From Zhengitettix transpicula (lineage: Eukaryota; Arthropoda; Insecta; Orthoptera; Tetrigidae): a DNA stretch of 64,000 bases. The first letter of the stretch is position 1. Every line of letters begins with the position of its first letter. The position numbers and the translations under genes are program-made. Shown piece after piece: positions 24,246 through 38,200 of the stretch. The notes under the pieces were generated by a model. It saw only the letters and a list, made by a program, of their open reading frames with translations, had not been told where the DNA came from and did not search any database. The DNA is taken from NCBI GenBank assembly GCA_037074705.1, contig CM073594.1:61624509-61688508 (forward strand). Direction: 5' to 3'.

Positions 24246-24330
24246 TTAAACAGGAAAAATACAATTTTGAATTTAGATCCGTACGACGCTATTTTAAATT
24301 CAAAATTGTATTTTATCTGAAGAAGTGTAA

Positions 24331-26330
24331 TGGATTATATCTATTCACTTCATATTTTATTAAATATATACATACAACTGAAGATGTCCGTGAACATAGG
24401 AAGGAAACGTTCTGTGTATTGTAATAAATGTAAGTTTTTATTAATAAATTCTGACTAATGGTCATGATTAATTAATTATATGTGTAGTAATTCAAGTCAG
24501 CTTACTTTTAAAATTTTATTTAGAATCTCTACGAAAATTTAGTTCAGTTAACGATGCCTGATTAATTATTTTTTATCGCAACAAACTCATAAATAAGAGC
24601 CACAAAAGATTGATAAACTCTTCATGAAACGAGTTTATCTGAAAAGAAAATTTTACATCCCTTACTTCATGAAACGAAAATAACTTCGGGCAACGATATT
24701 TAATAAAAGGAGTACTGAAATTCAAGAAGGCGATACTTGGTTTATCTTTGCTAAAAGATTCTTGATAGGGAAAAGAATTTCCCCTTTCAATGTAGCCAAC
24801 CGTAACTCGTGAAAGTTTCTTGTTAGCCTCGCAGTAAAAATCGGCTTTGAGTGAATACTTTTCAAATACAGAACATCAAACGATTTAAAAACACACTTTA
24901 TTTATTTCTAAACATGTGATTACTAGGAAATAATTTTTAAAATAAATGTACAACATGTTCATTTTTCTTTTATATTATCTGAAAAGGAAATCAGTTTCTT
25001 AATTAATAAATATAATAATATGACCTCTTTTAAATAGTTGAAAACACATCAAACACAAAATTTATTATATGATTTAAAACATTGTAATATAGAGAAACTC
25101 TACGTCTCTTTCCGAATTGCTACCTCTTGGAGGGTAAATTTGAATTAAATTCGTAATAGTTAATTAATCATTTAATTGTAATAATTAATTTATCATTCGG
25201 CGGCGACGTTTGCGCACCTAAACTTAATCTAATTAATGGTTACGAATTTAATTGAAATTTTCACTTGAAGAGGTCGCAATTAGGGATGAAACGTTTTACT
25301 TGTTACATTACAATGTTTTAAAATTTAAAATAAATTTCTGACTGATAGAATGATATTTTTTATTTTAATTAAACTCTTAATCTGACTACTTGCACCATCT
25401 GTGAACAATATTAGTTAAAACTCTTCGTTTAGAAATTGCCTTTTATATTATTTTAGCAACATATGAAATTCAGTGTAATTTATTTCTGTTTCTCCCATAA
25501 TAAATCGGATTTTCCCCATTTGAAAATAGTACTATAAACACAGAATATATATATATATATATATATATAGACCGACTTTTGTGAATTAAAAGGTCGCTCT
25601 TCGCTCTGACGTCACTGAAAAGTCAACTTTTCCGAAAGAGTTTTCATTCAATCTGGACAAATCAATAAACAATATCGATAGAGCTTTAATATTTTTTTAT
25701 TAGTTAAAGGATAACAGCGCTAGTGTACAAAAATTATTGACGGATTCTATTAATTATTGTTTTCAAAAAGAGGGAATATTCGTTACAATTTTTTTGGTGC
25801 TAATCCTTTTCGGCTTACGTTGAGCTAAATTAAATGTATTACCCCTATTATTATGCGGCATTGATGAAGTGGGGAAAAGCTTATTAGGCATGAAAGTAGC
25901 AGTGTATTTTTCATTTTTGGTGTATTATGGTTCTCTTTTTTAAATAGATATATTTATTTAACTGCATTGGACCAAGTCAGGAGGTGGCAATGATTAAAAT
26001 ACGTGTAATAAAGTTGCAGGAACTTTGTGCCTGCATGAACATAAAATAAATATGGTAGAAAAAAATAAATATTAAAACTTTTTACTTAATAGTAATAAAG
26101 ATTAAGTATCTTTAAGATTCCTGCAGTTCTCTACACTGCGCTTCACTTCGATGCTTCACAGATTAAACTAAAAAGCATTTCATACCCTTATTAAAATATT
26201 ATTTTTTCAACTTCACTTTACTCAAATTAGTTAACAAGAAACTTATTATTTTTACAACTAATCCTTATAATAAGTGGTAAAAAAATTTCTGTTTATACGA
26301 GATTCTGAGGTAAGGTTCGATTTCTGATAA
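24331..26330. other. AT-rich non-coding DNA with repeat fragments
   Basis: No gene. Contains a degraded hammerhead-signature copy at 25265-25292 (TTGAAGAGGTCGCAATTAGG then GATGAAACGTT) and a (TA)n run at 25545-25569. Confidence 0.4.
25545..25569. repeat. (AT)n microsatellite
   Basis: Uninterrupted AT dinucleotide run of about 12 units. Confidence 0.95.
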
Positions 26331-26349
26331 AACTTAAACCATTACAGAT

Positions 26350-26570
26350 TTTTTTTAAATAAATTTTTATTTAATTCCTTACATGTTTCTCTATTTTTCT
26401 ACACAGTTTCCATATTTGTTTAACCCTTTTGTCATGACGATCTACAAGCTTTAATATGCCTAAGTTACTGACGTCGCAGAATAACCAGTCTTTAACTGCT
26501 TCTTTCACCTCATCATGTGGGAAACCCACGTCTCGACCCCAGTCACAATCGTCTCTAAAAATTGATCACC
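26350..26570 (-). pseudogene. Mariner transposase remnant
   Basis: Minus-strand translation from about 26570 gives DQFLETIVTGVETWVSH, matching the IVTGDETWVHH block around the first catalytic Asp of mariner transposases (here Asp replaced by Val). After a frame change EAVKDWLFCDVSNLGILKLV then DRHDKRVKQIW matches the C-terminus. The middle of the protein is missing, so this is an internally deleted, mutated copy. No terminal repeats were found. Confidence 0.6.
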
Positions 26571-26859
26571 TTATTTAAAATATCGGTGCAAATAATCGTG
26601 AGCATTAATTAAAATACGAATGCCTTAGTGAAAAAATGTCGTTTCCGTCAATGAAACTTTTCAATTAAATTCTCAAAGAGCCAAAAAAAAGGAAGCCATA
26701 TATTATTCAAATAATGAACTGTTTATCATACTTTTTTAACATTTTCGGCAGGGTTTCATATTACTTCTTTTTTTTCCCTCGCCACCGCAGACGAGCACTA
26801 ACAATGAACACACGCAGAAGAAGAAATAATATTCTAATTTGTTCTTGGCGTTCCCGGTA

Positions 26860-27260
26860 AGTAAATAGCAGGAAGAATGAAAGAAAAGAAAGGGAATGGC
26901 ATGGCATGGAGGCGGGTCTTTTTCAATACGGAAGTAAAGAGAGGGTGTGAGTATAGGTTACAGGAGAAAATTAAATGCTTCAGTAGAGGTAGTCGTACTA
27001 AAAGGGGGTGAGAGGAAGGGGGTAGCACACGACTCCCAGGCGAATATTAGGGGAACCAAAACTGGCTCTACTATTTATGCACTGTGAAGAAAGGAGGAGA
27101 AAGAGAGACAACGCATAACAGAACGAGGGGGAAAAAATAAAAGAAAGGCGAGAAATAGGAGGAGAGGACTTTCGGAGGGAGGGGGGTAAGAATATCGATT
27201 CTAAATACACAGATAGGCGTAAACAAAGCGTGAAGGTGGGGGGCACAGAATTCGTACCAG
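26860..27260. other. Purine-rich (+) strand tract
   Basis: About 400 bp strongly enriched for A and G on the + strand (GGAGGAGAAAGAGAGA, GGAGGGAGGGGGGTAAG). It produces long Ser/Pro/Leu-rich open frames on the minus strand that are low complexity and rejected. Such tracts can form triplex or nucleosome-poor DNA. Confidence 0.5.
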
Positions 27261-27269
27261 GACAACGGT

Positions 27270-28840
27270 AGACAGTATTTCTTTTTTAAAAAATTAAGAA
27301 TATTTAAATAATTTTACGACGTTTGGCACTCTTTAGCACTTCTTCAGGTTGGAAATTTTTTAATAATGTTGTATATAATCCAATCACAAATTATTTATTT
27401 TTTCATAATAACTTATTTACTGCTTATGCATACCTAATGCTTTCCAAGTGGTGCGGGTTATCTACTATGTTAGATTATAGTGTGATATAGTATATAATTT
27501 AACTTTATAACTATTCCGCTGAGATAATTACTACCAACTTTATGTTATACAAAAAAATTGAATTAATTATGTTTTAAAATAAAATTTAGAAACATTTGCA
27601 TCGTATTGTATCCGAAATTATGTAATATTACGTTTGGCAATAATTTTTGTCATAAAACAGCTGAAAGTGTGTTGGTATTAAGATCAGATCTGTTGAATGC
27701 TGTTTATCCATAATTAATAAATTAGCCAATAAAGTCATAAAAATTGTATATGTTTAAATATTATACTGTTAAATTCGAGATTTACGTCTCCAATAAAAAT
27801 TAAGTATAAAAAATTATGGTAAGCGCACCCTTGTAACAAGTGAATGCCACGGGAAGTATTCCTTGTACCGGTCTAAATTTTTTTACGTAGCGATCCTATA
27901 ATTCCATTCCATCTACTCTTTTTTAATTAGACTTTTTTCTTATGTTTTCGTAAACAGATACAACGTCTCGTGCCAATGGTGGAACTTAATAAGGAAAAGT
28001 ACTCGGATTAAAATTTTATGCAACATACTAAAATAAATTCTTCGTGATGTTGTCGAAGTTAAATTTCGATCCAAATAAGTGTAAAATTTGAATTATCAGG
28101 TTCCAGAAAAGATATATTTTATACAAATACAGAAAAATTAAAGTTTCATGGACTCACTGACCCTCTTGCAAGTTAAAAATTTTAAGACATATACTTTTGG
28201 GAGGTGGCTTTTATTTTTCATGTCTAAGATATCTATAAGAATGTACTCTACCACATTATCGATCAGTTTTAGTCTGAAAAGTATACTTATTTAAGAAACA
28301 TATTTACTCTGATCAGGTTTAAAGTTGTAGCTTTGGTAACACATTTGTTGTACCATCGTCGTCAAAACTGCGTCAGATGTCATCTTCTGATTGAAAACTA
28401 GTCATTTTTACTAGTGTTTGTAATAGCGAAGTGACTGCTGGAGTTATGTTGTGGGAGTGGGTAACGTGAGTTGTTATATTACATTTAAAACGTTGTAATG
28501 AATGTTAGATAACACGAATATGTTTTCATTGTAGGGTAAAGCCACAAAAAAATTTGAATGCAACTGGATATGCGTCACGATAGTACATTTACTTTTTTTT
28601 TGAACGGCTGTCAATACGTTTTGGATGTAATATTTCCTCCTTATGTGGCTCCATCATTTCAGCGTAATAGTAGATTAGGTAACTACCATCCATAGATGAT
28701 TCCTGCGGTTGAGAAATAAATTATTCGTATGTTAGAATGTCGCTTATTGTTGATGGACGAATGATTCCTTTTCTCCTTAAGTAAGTTTCAGTTTTTAATT
28801 TGATGTGGTTAAAACTGGGGGTGCTGTGTTGTACAGGGGA
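27270..28840. other. AT-rich DNA just upstream of the Lim3 promoter
   Basis: No coding frame. ACGACGTTTGGCACTCTTTA then GCACTTCTTCAGGTT at 27317-27351 is a diverged hammerhead-signature copy on the minus strand. The 600 bp before the promoter (28240-28840) show no recognised repeat. Confidence 0.4.
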
Positions 28841-28849
28841 CAAGGAGGT

Positions 28850-29145
28850 TATATGTGACAGAACAAGATGGAGTAAACGCAACAAAGCAGCAGGCTGAAG
28901 ACTGATAGCTGAAAAGAAAAAAAGGGCTCTAAGGACGGAGTCGGAGCTGTCGTGAGGTTATTTTTCTTGAGATATTGTTGTGCAAATGAAGGAGTCGTGC
29001 TTGAGCCGTGGCACGTTGCACGTGGAGGGAGGGGCTTGGGAGCGACCAATGAGCTGGCGTGAGCGCGGGTGGTGGGGGGCGACGACGGCGGGGGCGTGAG
29101 TGGAGGGGCGGGGAGGGGCGGCGTCGCGGTGCCTCAGTGTGTGCC
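28850..29145 (+). promoter_or_regulatory. Probable Lim3 promoter and 5' UTR
   Basis: GC content rises sharply just before the start codon. There is a CCAAT box at 29046-29050 and tandem GC boxes (GGGGCGGGG-type) at about 29104-29120. An in-frame TGA at 29050-29052 is followed by an open frame with no ATG until 29146, which supports that start. No TATA box is evident, so a CpG-island style promoter with dispersed starts is likely. A purine lies at -3 of the ATG. The exact transcription start cannot be read from sequence. Confidence 0.5.
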
Positions 29146-29230
29146 ATGATCGTGTACCGCGGGGAGCCTCTCACGCCGCCACACTCGAGTCCGGAGAGTC
29201 TGGAGCACCGCTACCCTGCCTCGCTCATAG
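29146..29230 (+). CDS. Lim3: Lim3 coding exon 1 (N-terminal tail)
   Basis: Encodes residues 1-28 ([20 protein letters not shown] and on) plus the first base of codon 29. The exon ends ATAG with donor GTAAAG (phase 1), and the acceptor at 35735 supplies CG to make GCG (Ala29). The tail is Pro/Ser-rich with no domain. This first exon is the least conserved part of Lim3/Lhx3, where isoforms usually differ, so an alternative upstream first exon is possible; I did not find one. Confidence 0.8.
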
Positions 29231-32200
29231 GTAAAGCACGCGCCATTAGTCTGTAATGTCGAGAACTTTGCTAATGGATGTTCTTCTGGAAAATAGGGCA
29301 GACAATTGTTTCCAGAGCCTTAAAATCGTTCAGAATTTTTAACAAAAACACCTGTGTGTTGTTACCACCCACTAGACTTCACTTTTACTGACTGATTTAT
29401 GAAATACGATCAATCTGCCTCGTCTTGTCCACGTGTGTATCTCTTTAAGCTTTGAACTTTACTATTTCTCTCCTTACAACGTTGTCTCGCATTTTTGTTG
29501 CGTGTTTCGCCATCGTTCAGCAAAATAGTAGTTTTTCCCGCTTGATTCTGTAATTTTATATATTCGCCTCATGTTCAAATTTCCTATCCAAATTCATATC
29601 CAGTAATTCCACCTGAGATAGAGAATGGACACAGTGATATCGGTTACAAGTATAGACAACTGTTTGTAACCAATTTTAGTGTTTTATCGCATGTAAATAT
29701 ACATGTAAATGCAATTTGTGTCTGATTAAATAAGCATGAGGATTAATATGGCATAATCTGTCGAAGACTCCTAAATGTACTATAGATTTTACGCGGATAA
29801 TGTATTGGTTCTTACTTTATACTAGTAATAGTCCAAACTGAGCAAATTGGGATTAACTTCCGTCCTACATTTCTCTAAATACCTTCCTGTTGAAAATTGT
29901 ATTTTTAAGAGCTTATAATGGGTTACCTGGTCCAGAAATTAACTATTAATATCAAGTTCCACCATGTTATCTCAGATGTGAAATTTTGCAAAAAATAACT
30001 TCCATTTTGTATCATCCACTGTCATTTTATTTATTATATGTATGTATTTATGTAATAAGTGACAATTGTGCACATAGTCCGTAATAATGTTACTTGTAAT
30101 CTAGCTGAGATTAATAATAATAAACTATTGCTGCTAGAATACTTGTACCCTGAAAAGAAAATAGAAATAAAAGAAACTACGCCTGGAATAATCACGGATT
30201 AACACTACACTACACTTTAAATTGGATTATGAATTTAATTACTTCATAGAAACCACTTTACTTCCAGTGTTTTTTTGGATTCAACCTAAATTTTATTTCT
30301 TGATTACGACTTTTCCCCTCCGACAGGTAAAATATCCGATATCTGGTTAATTTTTGTCAGAGTAATCCAACGTCCTCTGGTTCCTTTTGTGACCCTGTGT
30401 GCAGAGAATAAAAAAGTTGACTTTAAGCCCCTCCACCCCATCCCTTCGTCATCCCCAATCACCCGCCGTATCACATGTTCATAAACGCTTAGAACACTTA
30501 AGTGGTCCGAGCACCGTACCCTACGGTACACCCTCTGCCGCACACAAAATGTTCATTTCCTCTTGACGCGGAAAGTTATTCTCCGGCATTGTGACACCTG
30601 AGTGTGTGTGATCCTTCTGAAATAAGAATCTGCAGAGCTAATAGAAAGTCAGTTATAGATCATCCCTCGAGTATTTTAGCCGTGCCTTGGAGAGGGGATC
30701 CTGAGGCACGTCGTGTCCATCGAGAAACCAATCTTTTGACCATCACGCCTGAAAGAATGACGCAAGCAACCACACCATATCTTTTACCAATATATCCGCT
30801 AACTAGTTCCACATTACAGATGTGGCGACGACGTGCTGATTCCGTACCTGCATTTCTTCCGCTAAGAAAATTTGAATATCTAAGAATTTATTTAATCCGA
30901 AATTATTCATTCAGTATTTCGAGTGATTACGCACACAGCATTATCAATACCCATTGTTAAAAAACACTTACTCAAAGGATCAGGATGAAAAAATCCTCGA
31001 CGGGACCGGGACTCCAACACGGTTGGATCATAGAGGCTCCTTAAACCAATTAATTACCCTAGTCGACTCCAGACGCAGAACGAGACTTCTCCGTCCATCA
31101 TTATACAGACTTTTCAATCCTGATCCTTTAATTAAAAATATTTCATTGCTTTTATAACTGAGCTTCCAATGTTAACTGTTTTCTGAATTTAGACATAGTC
31201 GTATTAATAATTACTAATACAGTTTTAAGTGTTCATCAATGTATATTTTGAACCTAAAAGATTGTTAAATTATACACGATCAATTTTCATTTCAAATTTC
31301 AGTAGGTGATATCCTGGCAGAAGTTAAAGTAGTAGAAACAAAGGAATAATTTTTCAAGTTCGTAGTCCATGAATGTAACACCACGGCGTGAAACAGAATC
31401 GGAAATATATTAAAAACTTCCCTTCGCCTAAAACATTACGCAACATACCAAAATACTTTTTGGAACAGTTGGTAGATTCTCCTGTAGGGTAAAATATTGA
31501 AATCGATTATCAATCAGCTTTAAAATTGAGGAAACTCCAAGCTTTTATTTTGAGTTCCTAATTCTTCATTCTTCCTATCAGTCACTTTTTCTATAGTTTA
31601 TTTCTCTTCGAAGATTTAACAGACTGCAGTCAACTGTGGATTGTAGTTCCATAGATGATTTAGAAAATTCTTTGATTTTATACGAATCGCAGAATCATCA
31701 GAAAATAGAGACAAATGGAGGGGTTGGCGCTAATGGTACGAGTAAGCAAAAATGGTTGGTACAACTACCGTAGTTCTGACGGCTTCCCCCGGAGGTGAGA
31801 GGGATCTCGTGAGAACATCAAGCAAAGAAGGGTTTTGAGAAGTCGCCAATAGTCCCTAGAAAAAGTATCAGAAAACGGATAAAAGAGACCATAAGTGGGA
31901 CAGTGGAAGAATTCTAAGGGGGCAGGTTTTTTAACTTACTAGTTTCCTTCCGTATTAAGTGACTACATAATACAGACTACTTAAGGTATGTAAATATAGG
32001 CAACGAAGAAAAAAGTGATTGTGTATTTTTATATTCATCTCAGGGTTATCAGAAACTTGCCAAAGACAAATCCACAATAACATACAGGACGTAAACCAAA
32101 GAAAAGGGTTTAGAGGAAGTTATCGACTACGAAAAGATAAAAATATCTATAGATGTGTTAATGGAAGAATTTTAGAGGTACAGTTCAATTATTTCTCAAG

Positions 32201-35200
32201 GTATAAATGAGTTTAGTATCGCTTTGAAAGCAGTGGCAACAAAAGGGATGAAGAGAATACTACGCATTTAACACTCGCAGAAAAAAAATATTTTTCCTGA
32301 TTTTTCTATATCCATTTCTTTTACGTTTCTTCGACGTTAAGTTCAATATATTAATAATAATAATTTCATTAAAGTATCAGGATGGAAAAATGTCGACCCA
32401 CTCAGGAATCGAACTCCTGACTTTCCTGCTCTCCTACTCACCCACCCGTGTCGACTCCAGATCCGCTGCGAAATTTCTGGCTGACAGGCTGTTTTTTACA
32501 TTTGTTTAAAAAGTAGCCAGTTTATTTTAATTATTAATATATTTATACAGAAATTTATGACGTAAAGAAGAATGGTACACAAATGGTGACCACTTTCGTA
32601 TTTTAATCTGATATTGTCTTAATAAATAAAGGATTGCTTTTAAGTATATGAAAACCGATGAGCCTGAAACGCCTTGCCATTATCAGTTGATCAAATTTGG
32701 GGTCAGTACAAAATACTTGATTACCCTCGCGCGCGTAGGAGACTCAAGATACCATCTACAACCCGCCATCAACCATGGAAGATTAACTGAAATGGAATGG
32801 AGACCATCAGAAGTTTTCATCTTGAGCCACTCTAGGTTGATTTATCAACGTCCTGCCGTCATTAGTTAATTGTGTTTATGAGTCTACGTCGTCGGGGGCA
32901 ACGTCGTCTTGCGATATTCGACGCTTGGCTACGACGTCTGGTCGCCTTTGTTATCGCAGCTCTTCATCTTGTTTTGGATGGGTGGTGCGGGAGTGTATAG
33001 AGGAAGGGGAAGAAAAAACGTTTTCTCCTCCGCAAAGAGCCAATAAGCACTCGGTGTTTATTTTCAACATTCGGTCTTCGGGGGGGCTGATAGCATCTCG
33101 TCAATAACGAAGAACCACTCCGGCGAAATTGTTCCTAATATTTGCTGGCATTTATTATTGAACAAACCGACGACGACCGTCCTCGAGCAGAAGTGTTACC
33201 CCGTTTACTCCCGCCATCTACCTCTGTGTCTGTCAGTGTGTTTGCGTCACAGACCAATAAACGCCAAAGAGTCAACGGCGCGGAGATGTTGATGAAGTGA
33301 ATTATCTACGACCACATTTATCACATTAATGACTCGGAGACAAATTAAATTGGAACGCTTCACCATGTCATATTTTTTGACTTGATAAGAACTAATTATA
33401 CTGAAGTAAAACGTCACACGTCCGTGTCTCAATTATTAATTGAACAAATGACAAACTAAGTGACACGTTTCACCAACCAATAATATAGTCTCGAAATGTC
33501 CACATTTAAGTTGCGACGTCAACTTCCCTCCTTATTTGCTTTAACTTATGTTCGGAAGCCTATATAAATAAATATTTTCCCGAATTCCTATTGGAATAGT
33601 CGGCCATCTGCCTCCTTAACTGGTCGAGGCATGAAGAAGGGAATGCTGCATCCCCACTCCTGTTAACGGAATAGCGTGGGACAAGTAGCAAGATCCCTAC
33701 ATACCTGATCCAGGTTTTTCTAAGGTATCTCCCGCATCACTTTTATTAACACTGCCGGGTAGGATCCTTAAAATTACAGCCCTACTACGGTTCTAATTTC
33801 TCTACATTTCCGTATCCCCCTTTTTAATCACCCCTTTCCCATGCTATAGATGGGAGTGCTTAGTACGTGGATTAACCTATATATAGTCTGTCTACACGCA
33901 TAATTTGAATAAATTATTTAACTGTTATTGTCAATTATACATTTCTGATTTATTGTATACATTTTGCTTATTACCTGATGAAGTCCAAAATTGTGGTCGA
34001 TAAGTCGTAAAATTGTAATGGTTTTTTGTTTGTTTTAGTAGAATACTACAATTCTTTCTGACTCATTAACCGTTTCTCTGTTAATTAAATTATAATTTTC
34101 AGATTTACTTGAAGATGATGTCTCAGAAAATGTTAATTTTTCTTTCATTTTTACCTATTTCTCCAGAATAGATCATATAAATAAATTAGTTTTTGTAATA
34201 TTTCGTTTACGTATAATCAATTTTTTTTCACACATTAAACATTACATTGTTTATCGTGTTAAGATAACAAATATATTTTTCTCTCCCTGGGGTCGAATTA
34301 TGACGTAGACGTGAGTGAGTTATCGATCGCGTGTCAAGTCTGTCTTTTACTCTTTAGACGCGGCCTCAGGGTAATTTTGTTGAGCACTTCAGAACGTAAA
34401 CCGAGAGAATGGTGAAATTATATTTCTCTAAGTCAATTATGAGTGCGTCCGAGTAAAAGGAGTGAGTGAGCTAAACTGCCTTAGTGGAATGAATTTCTCT
34501 GATTAAATCAATAAATGGCACTCACCCGCTGACAATGCAACAAGCCATTCCGTCGAGTGTTACGAAGCCATCCAACCATCCGTCCATCAGGGGCTGCTCG
34601 ACAAATGCGATGGATATTTTTAGACCTGCTCAATGTTGGGGTAATTATTCTCAGTGAATTTACTAACGTTGAAAACGGAAGTTTGAATATTTTTCAATAT
34701 CAGATTCGCAATCGTATGAAAAGTTTTTGAATTCTGATTGTAATCGAATTAACGTAAAATAGAACTATACATTTATTCCTTGAATTTTTGGTGCGTCAGA
34801 TTGTCACTTCTTTAGCAGAAAAAAATCGTTTCTTTGCTTCGGTTAACGTTTCACCTACACCTAATCAGAACTTCTCTCGACTGAGCATTTTATTCTGATT
34901 TCTTCCCCTGCACGTAACAGCTTATTGTGAATCCTAACGGTCAATACAAAACATTTCTCCATCCGGTTCCACTATTTCGTAGCAGCCTATTTCTCACCTT
35001 ACGGCCATTCTTCTTGATAATAACTAATTGGATAAATTACTGGCCAAATAACACAATCCTTTGTTTTTTCGTCAGAGTGATACAAAAATCGCAAGGGCCG
35101 TAAGGACGACCTACATAAGCACAAAACAAAAGCAACATAGGATTGGAGGAACGTTGAGTGGTATTTTTGTCTGTTATTTGACTATTTATTTATCCAACTA

Positions 35201-38200
35201 GTATACATTTTAACGATTTGTATTTTAGCAATATAATAATAATATGACTTAATTTTTAAATTAAATATTAAAACCAACAGCTTTTATTTCTTTAAAACAT
35301 AAAATAATCATTACAATGTTGTCTTTCAAATTATTTCAGTTAAAACAGTGAGGTTTTTCGAAAATTTCATAATACAATTGTGTATGCTGCTTGATGTGGT
35401 TTCGAAAACTAAATAAAAAAATAGGTGTTAATAATATTTTCTTAGTGTTTTATGTTGTTGGGTTCCGTTAGTATATGGATATGGCTGAATGTTAAAACAG
35501 ACAGTTATAAAAATTATTTTTCGACGAAAGAAATCTTTGGAACAATGTCACAAGAAGACGCTGTGTATATGATTACGAATGCAAATAAAAGGCAAATATA
35601 ACGGTTGATGATGGTATTAAGTTACCCTGGGAACGTTAAGGGGATTTTTAAAGTGTTAAAGTACATTAAGTATTTATAATTTCCGTTTTCGAGTCTTGAC
35701 TGGTGTCGCTCCATGTTTTGCTTTGGTGTTTGCAGCGAGCATTCCCAAGTGTGGTGGTTGTCAACAGCTCATCCTGGACCGCTTCATCCTGAAGGTGCTG
35801 GACCGCACGTGGCACGCCAAGTGCCTCAAGTGCAGCGAATGCAGCGGCCAGCTCAGTGACAAGTGCTTCGCCAGGAACGGACAGGTCTTCTGCAAGGAGG
35901 ACTTCTTCAAGTGAGTACCTCCGACGAATCTCATCAATGGCTAGCGTAGAGTGGTGGCGTCCCAGGTTACTTCACTTTAGTATTAACCCTGGTACTATCT
36001 GTCCAATTACCTACCTCTTCGCTTTCCAGTGAATACCACAACGCAATAAACTCCGGTCATCCACTTCTTCATATAACCATCAACACATTTCTGGCAGATA
36101 TGATTATGAAACTGCATCAATTCAAAATTTCCATCGCCTCGGTTCACTCAATTTTTCAGTTATTGGTTTTAAAAATCACTATAATAATAGATTAATCTGA
36201 TCTGTAATATCAAAAAAGGTCACATACTAAAATGCAACATAGAAGTCATACGGTGCTTTAAGAACTCTAGATGGTACTTTGATTATAAAAACTTAGTCAC
36301 GTGGATTAACCAAGGAATTTAATATATAGTTAATCGTGTACGGTTTTTAATTATCATTATTTAATAAAAATATCAAACATCCACCTGACGTGGTGAACTA
36401 GTTATCATGCCTCCGTGGTCAGAATCCTAGCATGGTCATGGATGTTAGTACTCGTCGTGGTCATGGACCACTTTCCACTCCTAATGTGTAATGGAAGATG
36501 GCAATCTGGCAGAAATATATTTTAATAAAATGAAAAATCATAACACATTAATAAAATAAAAATTTTCACAACCTTTCGTTCCTTTTGTGCGTTCAAGTTC
36601 AAATAGAAAAAAAAATTCAAATCTGAATAAATTGTAATTCTTGGAATATCAAATCAGTTTCCAAAATCGTGTTGCTTTATCTTCAAATTGGAGCCGAAAT
36701 ATTTTGCTTCACAATATTTTAATTATCTATTTATATTTGACTAAATAAATTACCAGACTTGTGATATGTTTATATTTGCACCCGAAAAGTGAGTCCAAGG
36801 CTCTCAATGGGCTGTAAAGCCATGATGAAAATATATATGAAACAAATTTTTGCCATTTATAAGGCAACACACCGAGAACCGAAGGTTCCAGTGAAAATTA
36901 AATTTTATTTCTGCATCACTTCGTATACTTAGGTGTATGGTTCAATAATAAAGCGTCGGATTGCGTTTTATCTAAACTACAATTTTTTGATTTACAGATA
37001 TTACTGATTGTAATTAACGTTCGAAAAAGTCCCTTGTATAGATGAAAAATCAAAAAAAAATTTAAAATATTCTCTTGAAATTTTTCTCCGTAGTTTTGTT
37101 TTTATTCCCAGTGATTTGAGTGTTTTTTTCACTCTCCAACTTTTTCCTCTCTCCACCTCAATTGTCTATTTATTAGGCTGTTACTCCTTCCGTACCGTTG
37201 AATTATGAACTTTAACATAATTTGTGTTCCACGCAAGAATCATCAAGGCAACACCAGTTACATACCATCTCTGTAAAATTTTATATACACGTCGTCGACT
37301 TTTGCCATGTCGCTGAAGCCCGGCGTTGACTTACCGACTCATTGGCATCTGTGAACCGACCGTACGTAACATGGCAATGGTCTCATCACGAGGGGTGATT
37401 AGTGCGTGTTGTCGACCGTCGCAGGGCGAACCCGGCTGACTGGTGGGCGGACCGGCGACGTGACAGTCAGGTGCATGGCAGCTGGAGAGGGTTCTGTTGT
37501 GCTGCAGGAAGTCACCATGCAACAGCTGTTCCGCCGACTGATTCATTCTCCCCGGTCGCAGCACGCGACAACAAGCCGAACCCTCGGACCCGCAGACAAT
37601 AGTTCTCTGTCTCTCTGCGGGGGTGGAGGAGGCTAGCACCGTCTGCTCTCCAGTTGGACATCCATGGAATCGCCAAACACTGAGAAATCTCAAAATTAAA
37701 ATCCTCAAACTACATTCCAGACTCGTCAGCAATCCATCATGACAACTGATGAATACAAAAGACAAGTGACAATAAGCGAATCATTTCCTGATATAGGTTC
37801 ATCATCTCAATCAGACGTTTAGAGTTTAATCGATACTGGAGGTTCCAGTCCTCTATCCTTGATGACGTTCAGCTCATAGAGAGAACGGACAAACCTTCAA
37901 ACCCAAAATGGACCACCTCATACATCACATTGTAAACTGAGGTCGACTTCATCATTCAGGCGGACACCATATATAACCTCAATACTGATCCCAGACGTTT
38001 CTTCATCCGATGACGCGGCTGCAACATAATTACTTCATTTCTCACACATTTGGCCGTACAGATTTTTTTCATCGTCGTCCATGAACGTACAAGACATTGC
38101 TGGCACCGAAACGCGATTTTTATCATTAAAATGTGTTTTTCAAGATCTGACCCGTCAATGGTCCAGTAATCAGCGACATAGCTACGCATCACAGGGGTCC

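Larger units (their letters stand above)
23600..24330. mobile_element. Large nested inverted repeat built from hammerhead-signature units
   Basis: Arm 23600-23890 is the near-perfect reverse complement of 24065-24330, with a spacer of about 175 bp. Each arm contains ACAACGTTTCGTCC at one end, a central foldback (ATTTTGAATTTAGA / TAAATTCAAAAT), then CTGAAGAA, then TTCTTATTCATTTATAAAAG. Conservation between arms is well above that of neighbouring repeats, so the duplication or insertion is relatively recent or the arms are homogenised. Confidence 0.8.

Noticed and set aside
37331..37765. 144-codon minus frame in intron 2
   Set aside because: No recognised domain, overlapped by two + frames, Cys/Arg/Ser-rich; treated as chance.
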